A stretch of 64,000 bases of DNA from Lyophyllum atratum (lineage: Eukaryota; Basidiomycota; Agaricomycetes; Agaricales; Lyophyllaceae): positions 1 through 64,000 of the forward strand of contig JACGCN010000002.1 of assembly GCA_014905825.1 (NCBI GenBank). Reading direction: 5' to 3'. The notes under the pieces are model-generated. The model saw nothing but the letters and a program-made list of their open reading frames with translations. It ran no database searches and was not told the DNA's origin. The stretch's first letter is position 1. Each line of letters starts with the position of its first letter. Below are positions 22,085 through 34,846 of the stretch, one piece after another. Position numbers and translations under genes: made by a program.

Positions 22085-25000
22085 AGAGTCCCTGTCATAA
22101 GCTACGTCGCTCAATACCAAGTCCAATGTGGATTATGCTGCCAATGACGAGCCGCGTCTGATGGTGCGTACTTTTCGAACCCCCAAACGGGTCAACTATC
22201 AATGTTCCTTTGTGGAGGGAGCAGCGCAAATCAGGTTCCGCGGATTCGGCCGGTAGCCGTAGGTCCGTAGGTGAGAGCTGATTATGAGTTCCTGTCGGCT
22301 GTACTGACTCGGGTATTTTTAGAATTTTGAAGCTGCGAACGGCTGGCCTCATGCACTTGCTTGACTTCGCTTATTCGTGAATGAAGCTCTCACTACGTGC
22401 GTGGTAGCAGGGTTTCTTTTACTTCCAGCGTCGAGAGTTTATCACTCTTTATACCCGCCTTCGTGACGCTGCTCCAGGATATACTATCTGTTGACCGGAC
22501 TAATATCTCAGTCTCGACGCATCGAAAGCTATCCCGACAAAATTCCACTTTGGTCCGAACCATAGCACCAAAGCGGTATCGTCTCCCACCAGGCATGACA
22601 GGACCACACTCCATGACACCCTGAATGGACGTACAAGCGCGTCTAGACGTGGTAAATTAAACAACATGTGGTCGCTCCGTCATTTGGCACAGAAGACGGG
22701 CCCTTATCGATGGCCGATTCCGACGAACAGCCTTCACGTTCCCGCGTTGCTCAGACTCAATAGTCGCCCTTGTCCTCGTGATCCGCCCCACCCCCACCCG
22801 CGTCGGTCGCTTCGGAACGAATAGAGCCCTCCTCGTGGTATCCTCATTCCGGTCTGCCTCGCCAAATCCTGCGACTGCAAAACACGCAATTCATGCGTGG
22901 CTTGGCTTCGCACACTGGTTAGACTTACTCGGTCGACTTCTCGTCGCCGTTTACGTATGTCCACCTTGGTCTAGATCACCTTTATCGCATGTCATGTGGG
23001 GCTTGCAAAGGATTTGAATGGACGATCCGACTCAGCCGCGCGCCACGATATTCTCGGGTACTGTAGAATACACAGCGTCCTATGTATGTCTGATCAGTTC
23101 CTTACGTGCTGGTTTTGGACACGCCTTCCTGCGAGCTACACGGAGGGCCTATCCCGCTTACCCCGCGGTCCCTTGGTGCTTCGGGAACGTACAAACCCTC
23201 CATACATTGCGGGTAAGGTTTCTCTTCCAATAATCCGGTCACCTTTTTCCTGTTTCTCGCGTTCGAGTTCTGTTCAAGGCATTTTGGCCGTGCGAGCTAA
23301 GCCGGCCGCCCTTGGTCTGACGTCCAGTATGGGCGCCACGCTACGTATCCCAAACCGAGCGTTAAGGGTCTCTAGGGTCATGTACATCTTTACAATCCTC
23401 GATTCCTTCTTCACATAACCGTAGCTTCCCTTTAGCGTCCTGACTCGCCGACAGACCCAGGATCTAGATGTCACTCGATAGCGTGTATGTTCATGGGGGC
23501 CACGAATGTCTGGCTAGGCGAAGTTTCGAATGAATATCAGCCGTCCATTTCTCCTAAAGCTAGGTACTGGGTGCGCCATGGTACTTATATGAGAAAGCAG
23601 GAGCTCTCGAGTACATACTACAGTGAGGCAATCCCGTCAACCTAAGGGTGGTGTCTCGTCGTGCTAACTGGACAGAATCCACGAATCACGGAAACCGCCT
23701 ATCGTCGAGCAACGGACCTCTTCGAACGAAAGAGGTGAACGTCCTGTACTACGATCGGGGCATCGGGTGTATGTTAGGTGCATTCGACACTTACGTGAAA
23801 TGGATTCAGCACGCGTCTCTGTGGGCGAAGTGTCGAATGAATTACCAGCATTCTATTTCTCTAAAAGCGCAGGTACCGGGTACGCCATGGTACTTAAATG
23901 AGATAAGTAGGGTCTCTCGAGTAAATGCTGTCGTGAGGCGGGTCTGTCGACCTATATCGGATGGATGCGAGGTGAGGTGCAAACCTGTGTGGCTTGATCT
24001 AGCTAGGTTATGTACGGGTTAGTTGGACCATCAGGAGGTACGAGCACAGCACACCCTTACATTTTGTTGACATGGACATCCCGGCTTCGCCTGATTGAGA
24101 ATAGTACGCGAAGAACCAGCCGGAAGGTAGGACCGTCTCATGATCCTATGACATCGAGAATGAAAACGCGAGGTCTGTCTTACCTCCGCCGCCGTGTCAT
24201 GGATATGAGAGACGATTGGATGGTGTCCTTGCGACGATAGTTGAATTTCTTGGGACCTTCGCAACGTTGATGAAGGATGATCGAAGACGAAACATGAACG
24301 GGCATACCTGCGGATATGAACCCGGAAACTTACCCCAACCGTTCATCCGTGTTCTGGGTTTCGAAACATACTTGGAAGGATATGCCATAGAGTACCGGTC
24401 GGACAGCAATGAGGGGTCAACGGTTTCGAGAATGAGGAGCATTGGAGATAGGACTCACATGCGAACCATCTCCCAACCATCTCCATGTTCTTCAACACAC
24501 CCTCGCAATATCCTATTCATCAATCATTGCTAGTCTCCCTACGCAGCTCTGAAAGATACAGGTGTCTGAAGGGAGGAGAGTCAAAATTCAAGTGGAGGGC
24601 CGGATGGGTTTTGAAAGATTGACGAAATGGCTCGAGAGGCATGGCTAGCAAATGCCAAAGAGCGAAAACGTGTGAGACAGAGAAGAGACAAAAGCTGACG
24701 CAATAGTCACCGCGAGATGCCGAGGTGGGAATCAGCCCAAAGACCTCTACCTCTAGTATTAGACATCGAAAGCGTTGAACAGAACTTGAAGCAGGTCCGA
24801 GCAGGGAAGTCCACATGTAGAACGCGTCATCTTGTTTGGATCTGTCGTTGTCATGAAACAAATCACCGGTCTTGTAAGTTGTCCCAACTCTCCCTGTCCA
24901 GACTCCATCTTCATTCGTAAAGGACTTGTAATACACGGCGTCTTGCTCATTGGTGAACCTGCACCTCGATTGTCACTTGCGCACTGCGGTCGAAGACAGA

Positions 25001-27302
25001 TATATTATATGGGCAGATAAGACCGCCTAAGGGCTTTCGCGCAGCTGTCGCAGGAGGATCGGAGACAGTTCTGGCAGGGTATTGGCGGATACGTCAGAGG
25101 AGAGCCAAATGGACCCGGTTATCCGTCGACCCTTGCTTACGCTCGTCCTGCTCATCGGGGCGCGTCTGCTTGCAGAGACCACGGGGCCTATCATACTCAT
25201 GTACGTCCTTCCCACTTCCTTCAGTTCCCTTTTCCTTGACGCTCCTCCTCCAGGTGTCCCTCTCGCCCCACTACATCCCGTGCTACACCCACCTCATATC
25301 CTTATACCGTCACTGCGAGGTCGACGACACCCGCCAGTGCCCCGCTCCTTGTGGCCGACTTCAACGAGCGTTAGTTCGACCCACATACCATGTACGGCTC
25401 CCAGCGCAACTGAACCAGCAGACACATGACTCATACGAGCAGCAGTAATTACTCGGGCCACACACATACCCCAGCCGAGACGAAATCTCTCTTTCCATCC
25501 GCCGGGCCGTTCCAGACACGAGAACAGAAGCAAAACAGTTGTTGACCGGGATCCCCTCCCTTCCTTGCCCTCGCCCTCGCTCCGCTCCCATTCCCAAGTC
25601 TACGATACATCAACCTCCTTTCCCACCGTCACTCCTCCACCATACTTCCGAGGAGCATCGCCCGCAGCGCATATACTTCGTTTCGAAGACACGTCAAATG
25701 CCATCTCGCAGGTCTCAGGCTCCGACCATCGCCGCTGGGGAGGAGTGGATCCGCCGCCGCACCCAGGGCTATCGTGGAGTTCGATACGCACATATTCGTA
25801 CCGCCAGTCCCGTGTCGGTCTTGGAAAAGTTCCAAGTCGACCTGTCTACCTTGGTGAACTTGCAGGGGAGAAATTCTGGCGGCGGTGACGCGCGGGGGCA
25901 TGGAAGGGATGGGAAGGATACGCCGGGAGTTGTACATGGCGGAGTAAGGGTCGGAGGCATGTGGAGGATCCGGCGCGGGGGCTGGGAAATGTGTATATCC
26001 CGTTCGTCGTCTTTCGTGTCCTTCTCGTTGGGATGAAGGCTGACGGGGTCGTCTTCAGGTATCTAAAGAGGAAGCGAGGGAAGACTTTGCCCAGCGGTCT
26101 CAGCGACGTTGAACGTTGAAGTATGAGGAGTACAATGATGGTTTATCGTGGATGAATGGCATCGTTACGTACCCTCTCTCGTCTTCCATCTCTCATTGCT
26201 GCTATACGTGTGCCACAATAGACTATATATGCAGTCAATTCGTCCATGACTACAGCGGGCTTCGTTGTGGCTGACTCTCCATGGAGCTGTACAGCTTTTG
26301 TCGCGCTGGAAAATCGCAACCTCACTATACTCGTACCATGGCCGGTTCTGGTATATTGCGTGTGTGTCATAGCATGACATGCTATGCCGCAACGCACTAC
26401 ATAATCGCCCAACCCCCAAATGTAGATCTCTAAGTTGGACTTGGCGAGCAGTCCTAGCCCGTCGACTCACGAGGTCTCTCCCGACAGCGCCTGTTCGAAC
26501 TTCGAACTTCGCCCTCTTTCCCGACTACTACCAAAGTTCATTCACACTCCAAGCTTCAACGCCGCTCTTGGTTACATTTCATTCACCGAGGTAATTCGTC
26601 TATACGATTCTCTTCTCTGTTGCATCGCATTCTTGGCACTATCGTCAAACGGTTTCGGCTCGTTTTGCGCTTAGCGATATCTTCGACTACTATGGTAGAA
26701 CTAGAACATTGTCATTTCAGGGTCGATTCTCACATATTATCGACTGCGCCTGCACTGTGCACGCCAACGCCTGGAATTGATCAGTCTCAAGTATAGTGTC
26801 CGCCCGTCTGAATTATGTTTGTTCTTTATTTTATTGAAAATTACATTCAACGAAGACTTGGTACGTCCTATTCTTCGAAGGACAAGAATAAGCAACATTC
26901 GGGAACCCAGCAGCTTTCCTCCCCAACAACTCACTCAACGTACCGGCCTCAATCCCCTTCCCAAGCTCCACCTTCGCAGGCGCCGCGCCAGACCCACGTT
27001 CGCCTTCCCCGATCTTGCGTCACCTTCAGCGGACTTCCAACACCACCAGGTACTCAGTGCATTCGTGATCCTGTGGTAGAATCACCTAGTGTGTTTACTC
27101 TTCACGCTCAACCCTCGCGATCCCCAGCCTATAGACGCTCTAGACGACCCATCTAGCAAGGAAGAGGGCAACTAACGAGCTCGAATGAAAATGACATATT
27201 AGAGACGAGCTTTCGGCGTAACTCAGAATGCGCATATATAGTTGCTTGGTACCCTTCCTGTACTCGAATTGACTACCCGACGGAGTCCGCTTGGTCGATA
27301 GC
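22085..27302. other. gene-poor region with possible gene remnants
   Basis: No complete gene could be built. A minus-strand frame at 24936-24520 contains GVWTGRVGTTYKTGDLFHDN, which resembles the core of AMP-binding (adenylation) domains, but the neighbouring sequence does not extend it. Around 25,100-25,400 (plus) a hydrophobic piece, RPLLTLVLLIGARLLAETTG, can be spliced to SLSPHYIPCYTHLISLYRHC; no family is recognised. 25,540-26,030 is Pro/Arg-rich and open in all frames. Nothing seen at 26,040-27,300. Confidence 0.3.
23488..23965. repeat. diverged direct duplication, about 155 bp each, 315 bp apart
   Basis: About 23,488-23,645 and 23,805-23,965 share GGCGAAG.(T/G)TCGAATGAAT, ATTTCTC.(T/A)AAA, CGCCATGGTACTTA and TCTCGAGTA.AT. 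No frame is preserved. It resembles in style the duplications at 9.7-11.7 kb. Confidence 0.6.
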
Positions 27303-29693
27303 TCATGTTCTCTTGCCGCACTTATGCATCCTCTTATGTTCCCCCCATCCCTCCTTCTGGCAATCGGGATTGCAGAAAAACGCTCGACCGTTGCAGGTCC
27401 CTAGAAAACAAACCAGATGGCATCAGTCGACGGAGCAAATCAGCAACACAAGTCTCAACGCACCACCGCACTTCCTCCAAGAACCCGTATCTCCGCAATT
27501 GAAGCAACGCTGCCAAGGACCCGCCTTCGCCGTTCTCGCCTCCTCCTCCAAATTCACGCCCTCAAAATACCCTCCGGGCTCGTCGATCAACAGCTGCCAC
27601 ACGTCCCCAAAACTGCGCGAGATATAGTCTCCCCTGCTAGGCACGAAGTCCGTGTTGGTGAATCCGCCGAAGAGGTACGTCTTCCCCGTGGCGGGGTCAG
27701 ACAGGAGGTGCGCCTGGCAGCGGTACGTAGGGAAGCCGCGCGTCAGGACCTGCTTCCACTTCGGCTGTCCAGCCGCGTCCGTGACCGCCGGGCTCGTTAA
27801 GGGCTTTTCGGACGGAGGAGACGCGGGGTCGGGGGGACTGTAGAGGAAGGTATCGGCGAAGTAGGAGAACTCGAATTGCTGGCGCTTCGAGACGAAGGTC
27901 GTCGGCAGGCCGGGATTGTACCCGCCAAACACAATGACTTTGTCCAGCTTCTCGTTCTATCCCGACCGTCAGCGAAATGAAGTAACGAGAAAGATTACGA
28001 GAAAGACTCACGTATGTACACCCCATCTCGGTCCTGGGGCAGGGTGGGTTCCCCGCAAGCCGTTCGCGGCGCCATTTCTCCTCTTTGATATCCCAGCTCC
28101 ACATATCTTCGAACGAATACGCCTGCGTCGAGCCATGCGGCTCCCCGCGGAGACTCGCACCCTGCCTCTCACACTGCCCGAAAAGCACGTAGAAGCGCTT
28201 CTTATCCCTGCTAGCCCAGCTCCCTGGTGTCTTGCGCGGGCCGGGGCACGAGTAATCATTGTCCGGAGGCGGCATGACGTATCCTGACAGGCGTCGCCAG
28301 ATATTAGTCTTGAGGTCGAGCTCCATGAAGAGGTTGCACCCGATGTTCGTGTTTTTGTGCGAGCCCCCGAACACGTACAGCTTATCGCCGATGATCTGCT
28401 GTGCGGAGTCCCTGAGGAGTTGTCCTGGCCATGGCCAATTTCCGACGACACCGGCGCGCTCATCAGCGCGAGTCGGGGTGTATGTCGTACGAAAGGTGCC
28501 CCATTTCTCGGTCACGAGGTCGAAGTAATCCATCCGCTGGCGGCCGGTGTAGAGAAGGGCCCTGTCGTTGTAGACGACCATGTGCCAGTTTATGAAGGCG
28601 CCGGAGGAGGTCATGGGCAGTGGGTAATCGGGAAGGGGTTTCCATGCGTCGAGCTTTTCGAGATCCAGATACCAGAAGTCTCGGTAGAAAGGCCCAAGTC
28701 CTGATTTTTGACCACCCGCAACGTATAGACGGCCTTCGGGGATGAATGAGACAAGGTTACAATCTCTACGATGCGCCGACTTACTTTTCCAAATGAAGCT
28801 CGCGAAAGCGAACCTGGCAAGTACACGGGCGGTTGATTTGACGGGAAGCTTGGACCAGGATCCGCGAACCTGGAGATCCGGGTTCTTGAGCTCTAGTCTC
28901 GCCGTTAAGTTGGGATCCGGATGGCGAAGTTGAGTTAGCTCCGCCGCTTTCTCCGTACTGGCCTCGGCCATGGTTCGTGGGGTTTTGTGGGGAGCAGGCA
29001 TGTTCACGATGGAGGTGTTTGCAACCCATCGGCGGTGTGAACCTGCAGCGGTGTTGTCCAGAGACAGATACACCTCCGAAGTGGCAGACAGCCCCACGAC
29101 ACGTCGGTACGTGAGTTCGGGAAGATCAAGCCCAAGGTCTATCCAATCTGAAGTTACGATTCGAAGTGGTTAGCCATAGTTGGCGTGTGTTTGGGAAAAG
29201 TTGACTTACCGTACAATGGTTTCTCCGTGGTATAAAAGTAGGTATTTCTGTACAACACCGCGACCTCGTCCAGCCAGGCGAGTGCCTACAACGTCCGGAA
29301 ATTCATATCAGGTTCGAGACCAGGAGAAAAGAACTCCAAATACGCACACTCTCGGTATCACCTTCCTTCAAAAGACATTTCGCCAGACCATTGCAGCAAC
29401 CCATCAAGTTCGCTCTATCATATGGGTTCATGGAGGTGTACAACTCGGTTCGGACACCTCCATCCCCCGCGCCTGGAACACCTGGTATCCTGTATCGCGG
29501 GCCCACGACCTTCAACGCGCTGTCCCAGTAGGATTTCTTGGCCTCTGCGTATTTTCCGGCTTTGAAAAGGTTATCGCCTTCACGACTGGAAAAAAAATTG
29601 TATGAGCGAAGCTATTCTTCCCCGAACGAATGAGCTTACTCACCAAGTCATACTCCCATCTAACATCAATCGCTGAATCGTCGAGAAGTCCAT
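27303..29693 (-). CDS. kelch-repeat protein with a C-terminal MYND zinc finger
   Basis: Seven exons (29693-29644, 29585-29348, 29285-29210, 29147-28785, 28733-28012, 27956-27464, 27400-27303) total 2,040 bp, 679 residues; every junction keeps frame. The N-terminal part (about 17-110) looks like TPR helices (DNLFKAGKYAEAKKSYWDSAL, ANLMGCCNGLAKCLLKEG). From about 240 to 620 there are kelch blades: RLYVAGGQKSGLGPFYRDFW, DKLYVFGGSHKNTNIG, KVIVFGGYNPGLP, KTYLFGGFTNTDF. The last 45 residues are a complete MYND finger: CFNC...C...C, FFCNPDCQKEGW, H-x3-C. Kelch propellers and MYND fingers both bind protein partners; such combinations are common and numerous in Agaricomycetes, with unknown targets. 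The ATG at 29693 is the only one that joins in phase to exon 2. Confidence 0.88.
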
Positions 29694-30287
29694 CCTTCCG
29701 CACTTCCTGCTTGCCGTCGTTGTGGTACGAGAGAGAAACGAGGATGCATGGCCGTGAGCCGTCGAGGGAAGATATGTTTGTCCGAAATTGGACATGGGTC
29801 CTCACGTGGCTATCCCGCGTGTCTCATACACGTGATTCTAACGCGCCAGAAAAAGCGCGTCAGGACTCGATATCGAACACAAACCCCGACCGTAAACTCA
29901 CCATCAGCTCACTCAATCTGGGTCATCGACGTGCTATATTATATATATGATGCCGCACGCTTGTATTCCTTTGCTATCGTCGCCTGTTCATACGAGACCA
30001 CTTCCCATCTTATCGATCGCGTCCATGATATCATCCCGCCACGGCTCAGGTTATCCAGAAAGCAGATACTTAGAAGAGTTTCCGAAATCCTTGCAGTTGC
30101 AAAGGAGCTAGAAGCCGCAGCGGATCTCTCCATCTCGTGTATCAGGCCCCCCGGGTTAGCGTTGCTGCTGGAACGGATGCAAATCAATGAGATGACGCGC
30201 CACGGCACGTTCGGTCTCACACCTTCCATCCAAGTGACGTCACGTAATACTTATATCGACCAAGGATATCCTATCCTTGCGCCCCTT
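29694..30287. other. divergent intergenic region
   Basis: Shared upstream region of the kelch/MYND gene (minus) and the small membrane-protein gene (plus). A TATATATATA-like run at 29,936-29,948 could serve as a core promoter element. Open frames here lack domains. Confidence 0.4.
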
Positions 30288-31103
30288 ATGACTCTCATCA
30301 GCCGAACATACACCGCGCTACTCGTTGTCTCTTATATTCCCTTCAGCAATGCACAAAACGGAGGGGGAAGAGGATATGGCTACGGAAACAGGGTAGGAAG
30401 AATCGTGGGGGGCACCATCGCAGGTCCGTTCCATCCCATCCCCCTTCCAACTACCCCGAACCCACACCTCTAACCCCCATCCCCCTCGATTAAAAAGGCG
30501 TCATATGTCTCATGTTAATCTTCCTCTTCTGCTGCCCCCTCCTCCTCGCCCTTTCAGGACGGCGACCACGTCGCGGGCTCGGAGCAGGGCCCATTTCGGC
30601 ACGTCCACCGCCCATGTTTTTGGGCGGGCCATTTGGGGGTCCGTGGTTCAAATCCCAGCAGCGACAGGGCCCACCTCCGCCAGACCAGTCGTGGGGACAG
30701 GGCCCACCGCAGCAGCAGCAACGGTTTGGGGGTGGGCAACCTGAGTACAGCAACGAATATCCACCGCCGGGTGGGCCTATGCCTCCGCCGCCTTATAATC
30801 CTGATGGGTCTAGGTCTTACGACGCAGTACGTCGTTGGCTTGAGCAGAGCTAGTCTAGAGAATTTGACGTTGGTATCTATAGGGAGCGGAGCCACGGGCA
30901 TCTGGTGGCCAGTACGCACCGGTGAATCTAGTATATCCCCCGATGATGCAGCCTCTCCGCTCACTTGCCGAAACAGCCTCCTGGTCCGCCGCCACCCGCA
31001 CACATGAAGGTATCCCTTCCGTTCCAGTCTTCGAAAATGATGAAGTTCAATGTTTTTACAGGATGACAGCGGCTTCAGAACCAATAATGAAAATCGACGC
31101 TAG
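30288..31103 (+). CDS. small single-span membrane protein with Pro/Gln-rich tail
   Basis: Five exons (30288-30423, 30498-30826, 30883-30921, 30977-31009, 31062-31103) give 192 residues with all phases closing. Residues 1-23 form a signal peptide (TALLVVSYIPFSNAQ), followed by a short Gly-rich lumenal part (NGGGRGYGYGNRVGR), one membrane span (about 37-62, ending LIFLFCCPLLLAL), a basic stop-transfer RRPRRG, and a Pro/Gly/Gln-rich cytosolic tail. The last small exons restore YAP-PPGPPPPAHMK and DDSGFR, an ending I recall from related basidiomycete proteins. It is probably a plasma-membrane protein; role unknown. Reading through exon 3 without the last two introns would give a different, longer C terminus (to about 31,176), which I consider less likely. 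Confidence 0.7.
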
Positions 31104-31203
31104 TCATCTCTCGCGTACACTTCATGGACGTCGCATCTCAATTCATAATCGCTTATACCTTCTTCTATCTGTTTAGAATGTAGCGTTAGGCGTCGACTAT
31201 ATT

Positions 31204-32136
31204 TTAATGAAATTTAGGGGTTACTTTCTTCTGCGCATGAAAAAACGGTTCTTCACATCCCGCTGCTACAAGTTTCTCCAACTCGAGCAAGAGCTCAGCG
31301 AGAAGAGAGTGCGTGCCTTGCACCTGTTGTATATCGAGGCATTCTTGGTCCGTGAGTCGCTGATGTGCGATCTTCCTTCCCAGGACTTTGCTGAATATTT
31401 CGGCAGCCTTTAAAGATACGATATCAGCACAAGAAGACATGGGAGGTCACGCGGGAGACGTACCTCATCATAAGTAAGGAGCTCTGGCCCAACGAGTATG
31501 TGATTCGTGTCATGGCTGTTCTCATCGACCAGGGCGTTGAAGGCGACATCGACGATATCGCCGATCGATATGAGGGGCATCTTGCCGCCTCCCGTTGCGG
31601 ATTTAATGACTCCTTCGTCGCGGATGCCCTTCACGAAGTGTCCCCAATGACCGAAGTTATCTATCCAAGTTTCCATGACTCCGTCAGCACTACTTCTCGC
31701 CCACACAAAGTTAAAAGGGAACCCGCACCCATGAACCAAGTTGGCCTCAAGATACAATACTCCACACCAAGTTCCGTCACATACTTCTGGACCCTTCCCA
31801 TTTCCGGATTCCCCCTCGACGTGGATGTTTGACTTGACGTAATGAGAACAAGGCGCTTCACCCCTTTGCGGAGGGCAAGTTCGATGAACGGCTTCATCTC
31901 CCCAAGCATATCGTATACCGCGGGAACGACGAAGTAGATGCGATCGGTGTTGTAATCGGCCTTGAAAGGGTTCTCGTCAGTGGAGGATCGGGCCAGTTGA
32001 ATGTCACGCGTTTGTTTGAATGGCTGTGGGACGGGTTTCGAGCGGGTGTGAGTAGGACGGAGTGGGTGGTGCCATGCAGGCGTTGCGCGAGGCGCAAGCC
32101 GGTCTTCTCAGTCCCGCCGGTGATGATTATCGTCAG
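31204..32136 (-). pseudogene. damaged NmrA-like NAD(P)-binding reductase gene
   Basis: The N terminus shows a Rossmann start TIIITGGTEKTGLRLAQRL, then FNWPDP; about 31,980-31,987 the frame must shift to continue with ENPFKADYNTDRIYFVVPAV. Next come KGVKRLVLITSSQ and YCILRPTWFM, a 69-bp intron (31729-31661), DNFGHWGHF and GKMPLISIGDIVDVAFNALV, a second intron (31463-31408) and the last exon to 31204. This is the layout of NmrA-like / ergot-type short-chain reductases, which bind NAD(P)H. Where homologues start with ATG the sequence reads CTG (32136-32134), and no other in-frame ATG is near. A lost start and a frameshift make a pseudogene likely, although a sequencing error could explain the second. 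Confidence 0.65.
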
Positions 32137-32216
32137 CGAGTAAGGGCTGGTTTAGAATGGTTGAGTCGATGGAAGAAGCGAGCTGGTACTGTCGAAAGCT
32201 CGCATCCAGCGCTGCA

Positions 32217-32224
32217 CTTTTATA
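32217..32224 (-). promoter_or_regulatory. TATA box upstream of the NmrA-like gene
   Basis: TATAAAAG on the minus strand, about 80 bp upstream of the expected start position (32136). Confidence 0.4.
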
Positions 32225-33813
32225 GGTTGGCGCGGCTTTTCATGTCCGCGAGATGATAGGTTGGTTCCTGGGGAGGAGGCACCGGGGCAGATAACTCCAG
32301 AATCGGATCCGCTATGTAGCAAGAGCCTTGTCACCAACCCGTTGCGTAAGCGTGACATCGTCATCAGCGTTGTCGTAGAGTTACTAGAGTATGTACAACA
32401 TTCAGGGATTGCCCGACCCTCCGTCGAGTTGGCGTAGTCTCTTGGCAGGACGACGGCGATTTTGATATGCACTGCATTGAGGTCAGCTGACGTGGGTGAA
32501 TGGAAGGAAGTGCCTTGAAGTTGTAAACACCTCCGCCAGATGAGATCGTATGTCAGCCTGTGTAGTATCCCAATTGGTAGGTACCAGGCAAACTTGAATC
32601 CTGTCCCGCACGATCGCGAGACCAATCTGGGCGTCGCATGAGGTGATGTTCTCGGATTTGGAGTCAAAATACGAGGGCGACGATCCATTGGGCCTTCAAT
32701 CCTGACCCTGGTCCTCAAAAAGACAGTTGGAGAAGAAGGAACGCCTGCGCAAACATAGGAAGAGTTGAGTGGACGTTCTCTCGAGAATTTCGGGCGATAT
32801 GATCCACCTTTCCCGCAGTAGATGGTACGTCTGTATCTCTTGGACCCTCGTCCGCAGCACGGCGACTTGGCGACGATGTTGAACCCATTAGTCCGCGCCG
32901 AAACTTGGAAGTTGCGGTGGCAGGCCTAGCCTTAGAACCAGGAAATTGCGCCAATAAAAGTCTGCCATTCCATTTGGATCGAGTTAACATTGCAGGCCTT
33001 TGAACGACGGCATGCTGGACAAGAGGAGTCAAGGATTGGTCAAGGAACCTCGGAAGATCGGACGTGGGATAACTTCGTCCTTATTTGTTCGTCTTCCAGT
33101 CCAAACAAGAGACGAGACCGCCGGACAAGTTTCCTGACCCTCCTTGTCATCTACGTCCGTGTGACAGCGGTTCACTCCAGGTGCGCGCCACAGCTCTAAC
33201 TTCCGAATAACTATGGCACTCACCGCCAGAATCATACATGTAGGATACACGGGCTCAGATGGAGGTCTACGCGAATCCTGTGGGTTCTCCACCAATATCA
33301 GCAACCCATCACGTTTCGTCGGGCTAGAACTCGTTGCAAGTCGCTTTGAAGGACGGTCCCGATGTCGTGACGCGTTCTTCTACGGCTGAGATGTCAATGC
33401 GTGCAAGCCTCTCCATGATCAGGATATGCAAAGGCAGGTTGAAGACTATAATCGGTCGATCACGATCATCGTCTGGTACAAGACAGGCACGGAGCCAATC
33501 CGTTTACCGCACATGAACTTCACATTCCCGTATTTCCGTCTGTCGCATTTATCGTCGCTCGTGCCTCGAGTGAACAGCTAGATCGTATATCGATGCCTAC
33601 GATCCCAATTCGCGGAAGTGGGAGCAGCATAGCAGGAGCTCAGTCCGTCTCGTAACCATCGGCTGCCGTACAAGACGCGTCGCAGTCTTCTCGAGGGTCT
33701 GAGCGAACATCAGTACCCAGGTCTATCAGACGATATACATAGATAGACCTGGACAATCGAACGTCCTACCCCCAACAGGACCGAAAGTCAAACCACAGAG
33801 TAGTAAGCGATCG
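32225..33813. other. region without supported genes
   Basis: Minus-strand frames at 32718-32152 and 33032-32715 have no recognisable domain. No repeats or RNA genes seen. Confidence 0.35.
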
Positions 33814-33954
33814 ATGCCAGATGACTCTCCGGCTGGACCATTCCAGAAGGCTCACATCGCCAACAATTACTACTCTCACACACCTCACGTCGCGGTCCCG
33901 AGTCTCTCGTCTCACTCCTTACCAGAGACGTCTATCCCGCGTCCAATGGACCCA

Positions 33955-34663
33955 AGCCCACCCCAACAGCGTATATTTACCAGCCGCCCATCTATTACTC
34001 TCCGCACCCCGGAACAAGCACCTCCTCTCCTGCACCACTCCCCAACCCTACCCCGGAAGCCACCCTCCCCCCGCACCTCGCAAACCCCGAGGCGACTGCA
34101 ACCGCGATTTTCTACCACCCCCATCCGCCACTCAAACGCTGGCACGACTACACCGTCTCCAAGCTCACCGCCGGCTTCAACGCCATGGAGCTCCTCGTCC
34201 GCCAACCGCCCCCAGGCACCACCACGCCGATGACACAGCGCACGGTGTTCAAGCGCGTGTTCGGGAGTCGGTACATGAAGAGCACGGGGTGCGGCGGAAG
34301 GTGAAGCGACCTTTGAGGGAGCACTTTGAGTCGATGGGCCGGGATGACGAGAGAGCATGTTGGGGGGAGTTTGTGAGGAGGATTGAGAGGAGGCCGCCCT
34401 CGAAGGCTGTTGTTGCCCAGGCTATCGGCGTTGGCGCGGGCGTGGATGCGCCCCAAGTGATACAGCCACACCCGCGGGGGGCGATCTTGTATCATACTCA
34501 TCCATCGGGTGAGATGATGGAGATAAAGGGCGTGGTGGAATCGATACAGGCTCAGGCGACGCCGAGATGGGTGGAGAGTGGCAAGGCTGTCACGCTGTGC
34601 TGGAGGAGCCGGTCATGGCTTCGCTGCAGAATCCTGATGAGTAAGTTATTGTCGCTCGTTTAG
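33955..34663 (+). pseudogene. decayed member of an unnamed Agaricomycete protein family
   Basis: One frame (about 33,960-34,304) gives a Pro/Tyr-rich start (YQPPIYYSPHPG) and then AIFYHPHPPLKRWHDYTVSK, LTAGFNAMELLVRQ and TVFKRVFGSRYMKST. A frame change near 34,285 leads to VRRKVKRPLREHFESMGRDD and ACWGEFVRRIERRP. I recall the combination of W.DYTVSKL..GF.AM, F.RVFG.RY.KST and ERACWGEF from multicopy hypothetical proteins of basidiomycetes; function unknown. The expected cysteine-histidine segment after KST is missing, so at least one indel has occurred. The 5' end is not resolved. Confidence 0.5.
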
Positions 34664-34846
34664 TCATGTCAACGTGCTCTGACTTGGTTTCTGAATAAGA
34701 CGGTCCTCTCCAGACTGGTCAATTTGCATAACATTATTCGTTTCATCGCATACTGCATCAAATTCTACATAAGGCCCGTACGTTATATCATCCCTCTGAG
34801 GCGACTTGAACCCAGCCTAATTTGACAATCGATAGTTCCTCTACCT

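Noticed and set aside
24520..24936. Adenylation-domain (NRPS-like) gene suggested by TTYKTGDLF
   Set aside because: One short motif only; the surrounding frame lacks the other adenylation core motifs.
26777..27156. ORFs of 100 and 113 codons upstream of the kelch/MYND gene's 3' end
   Set aside because: No domains, overlapping frames, no splice support.
30640..30665. GTGGTTCAAATCCCAGC, which looks like a tRNA B box
   Set aside because: It lies within a confirmed coding exon, there is no A box at the right distance and no cloverleaf.
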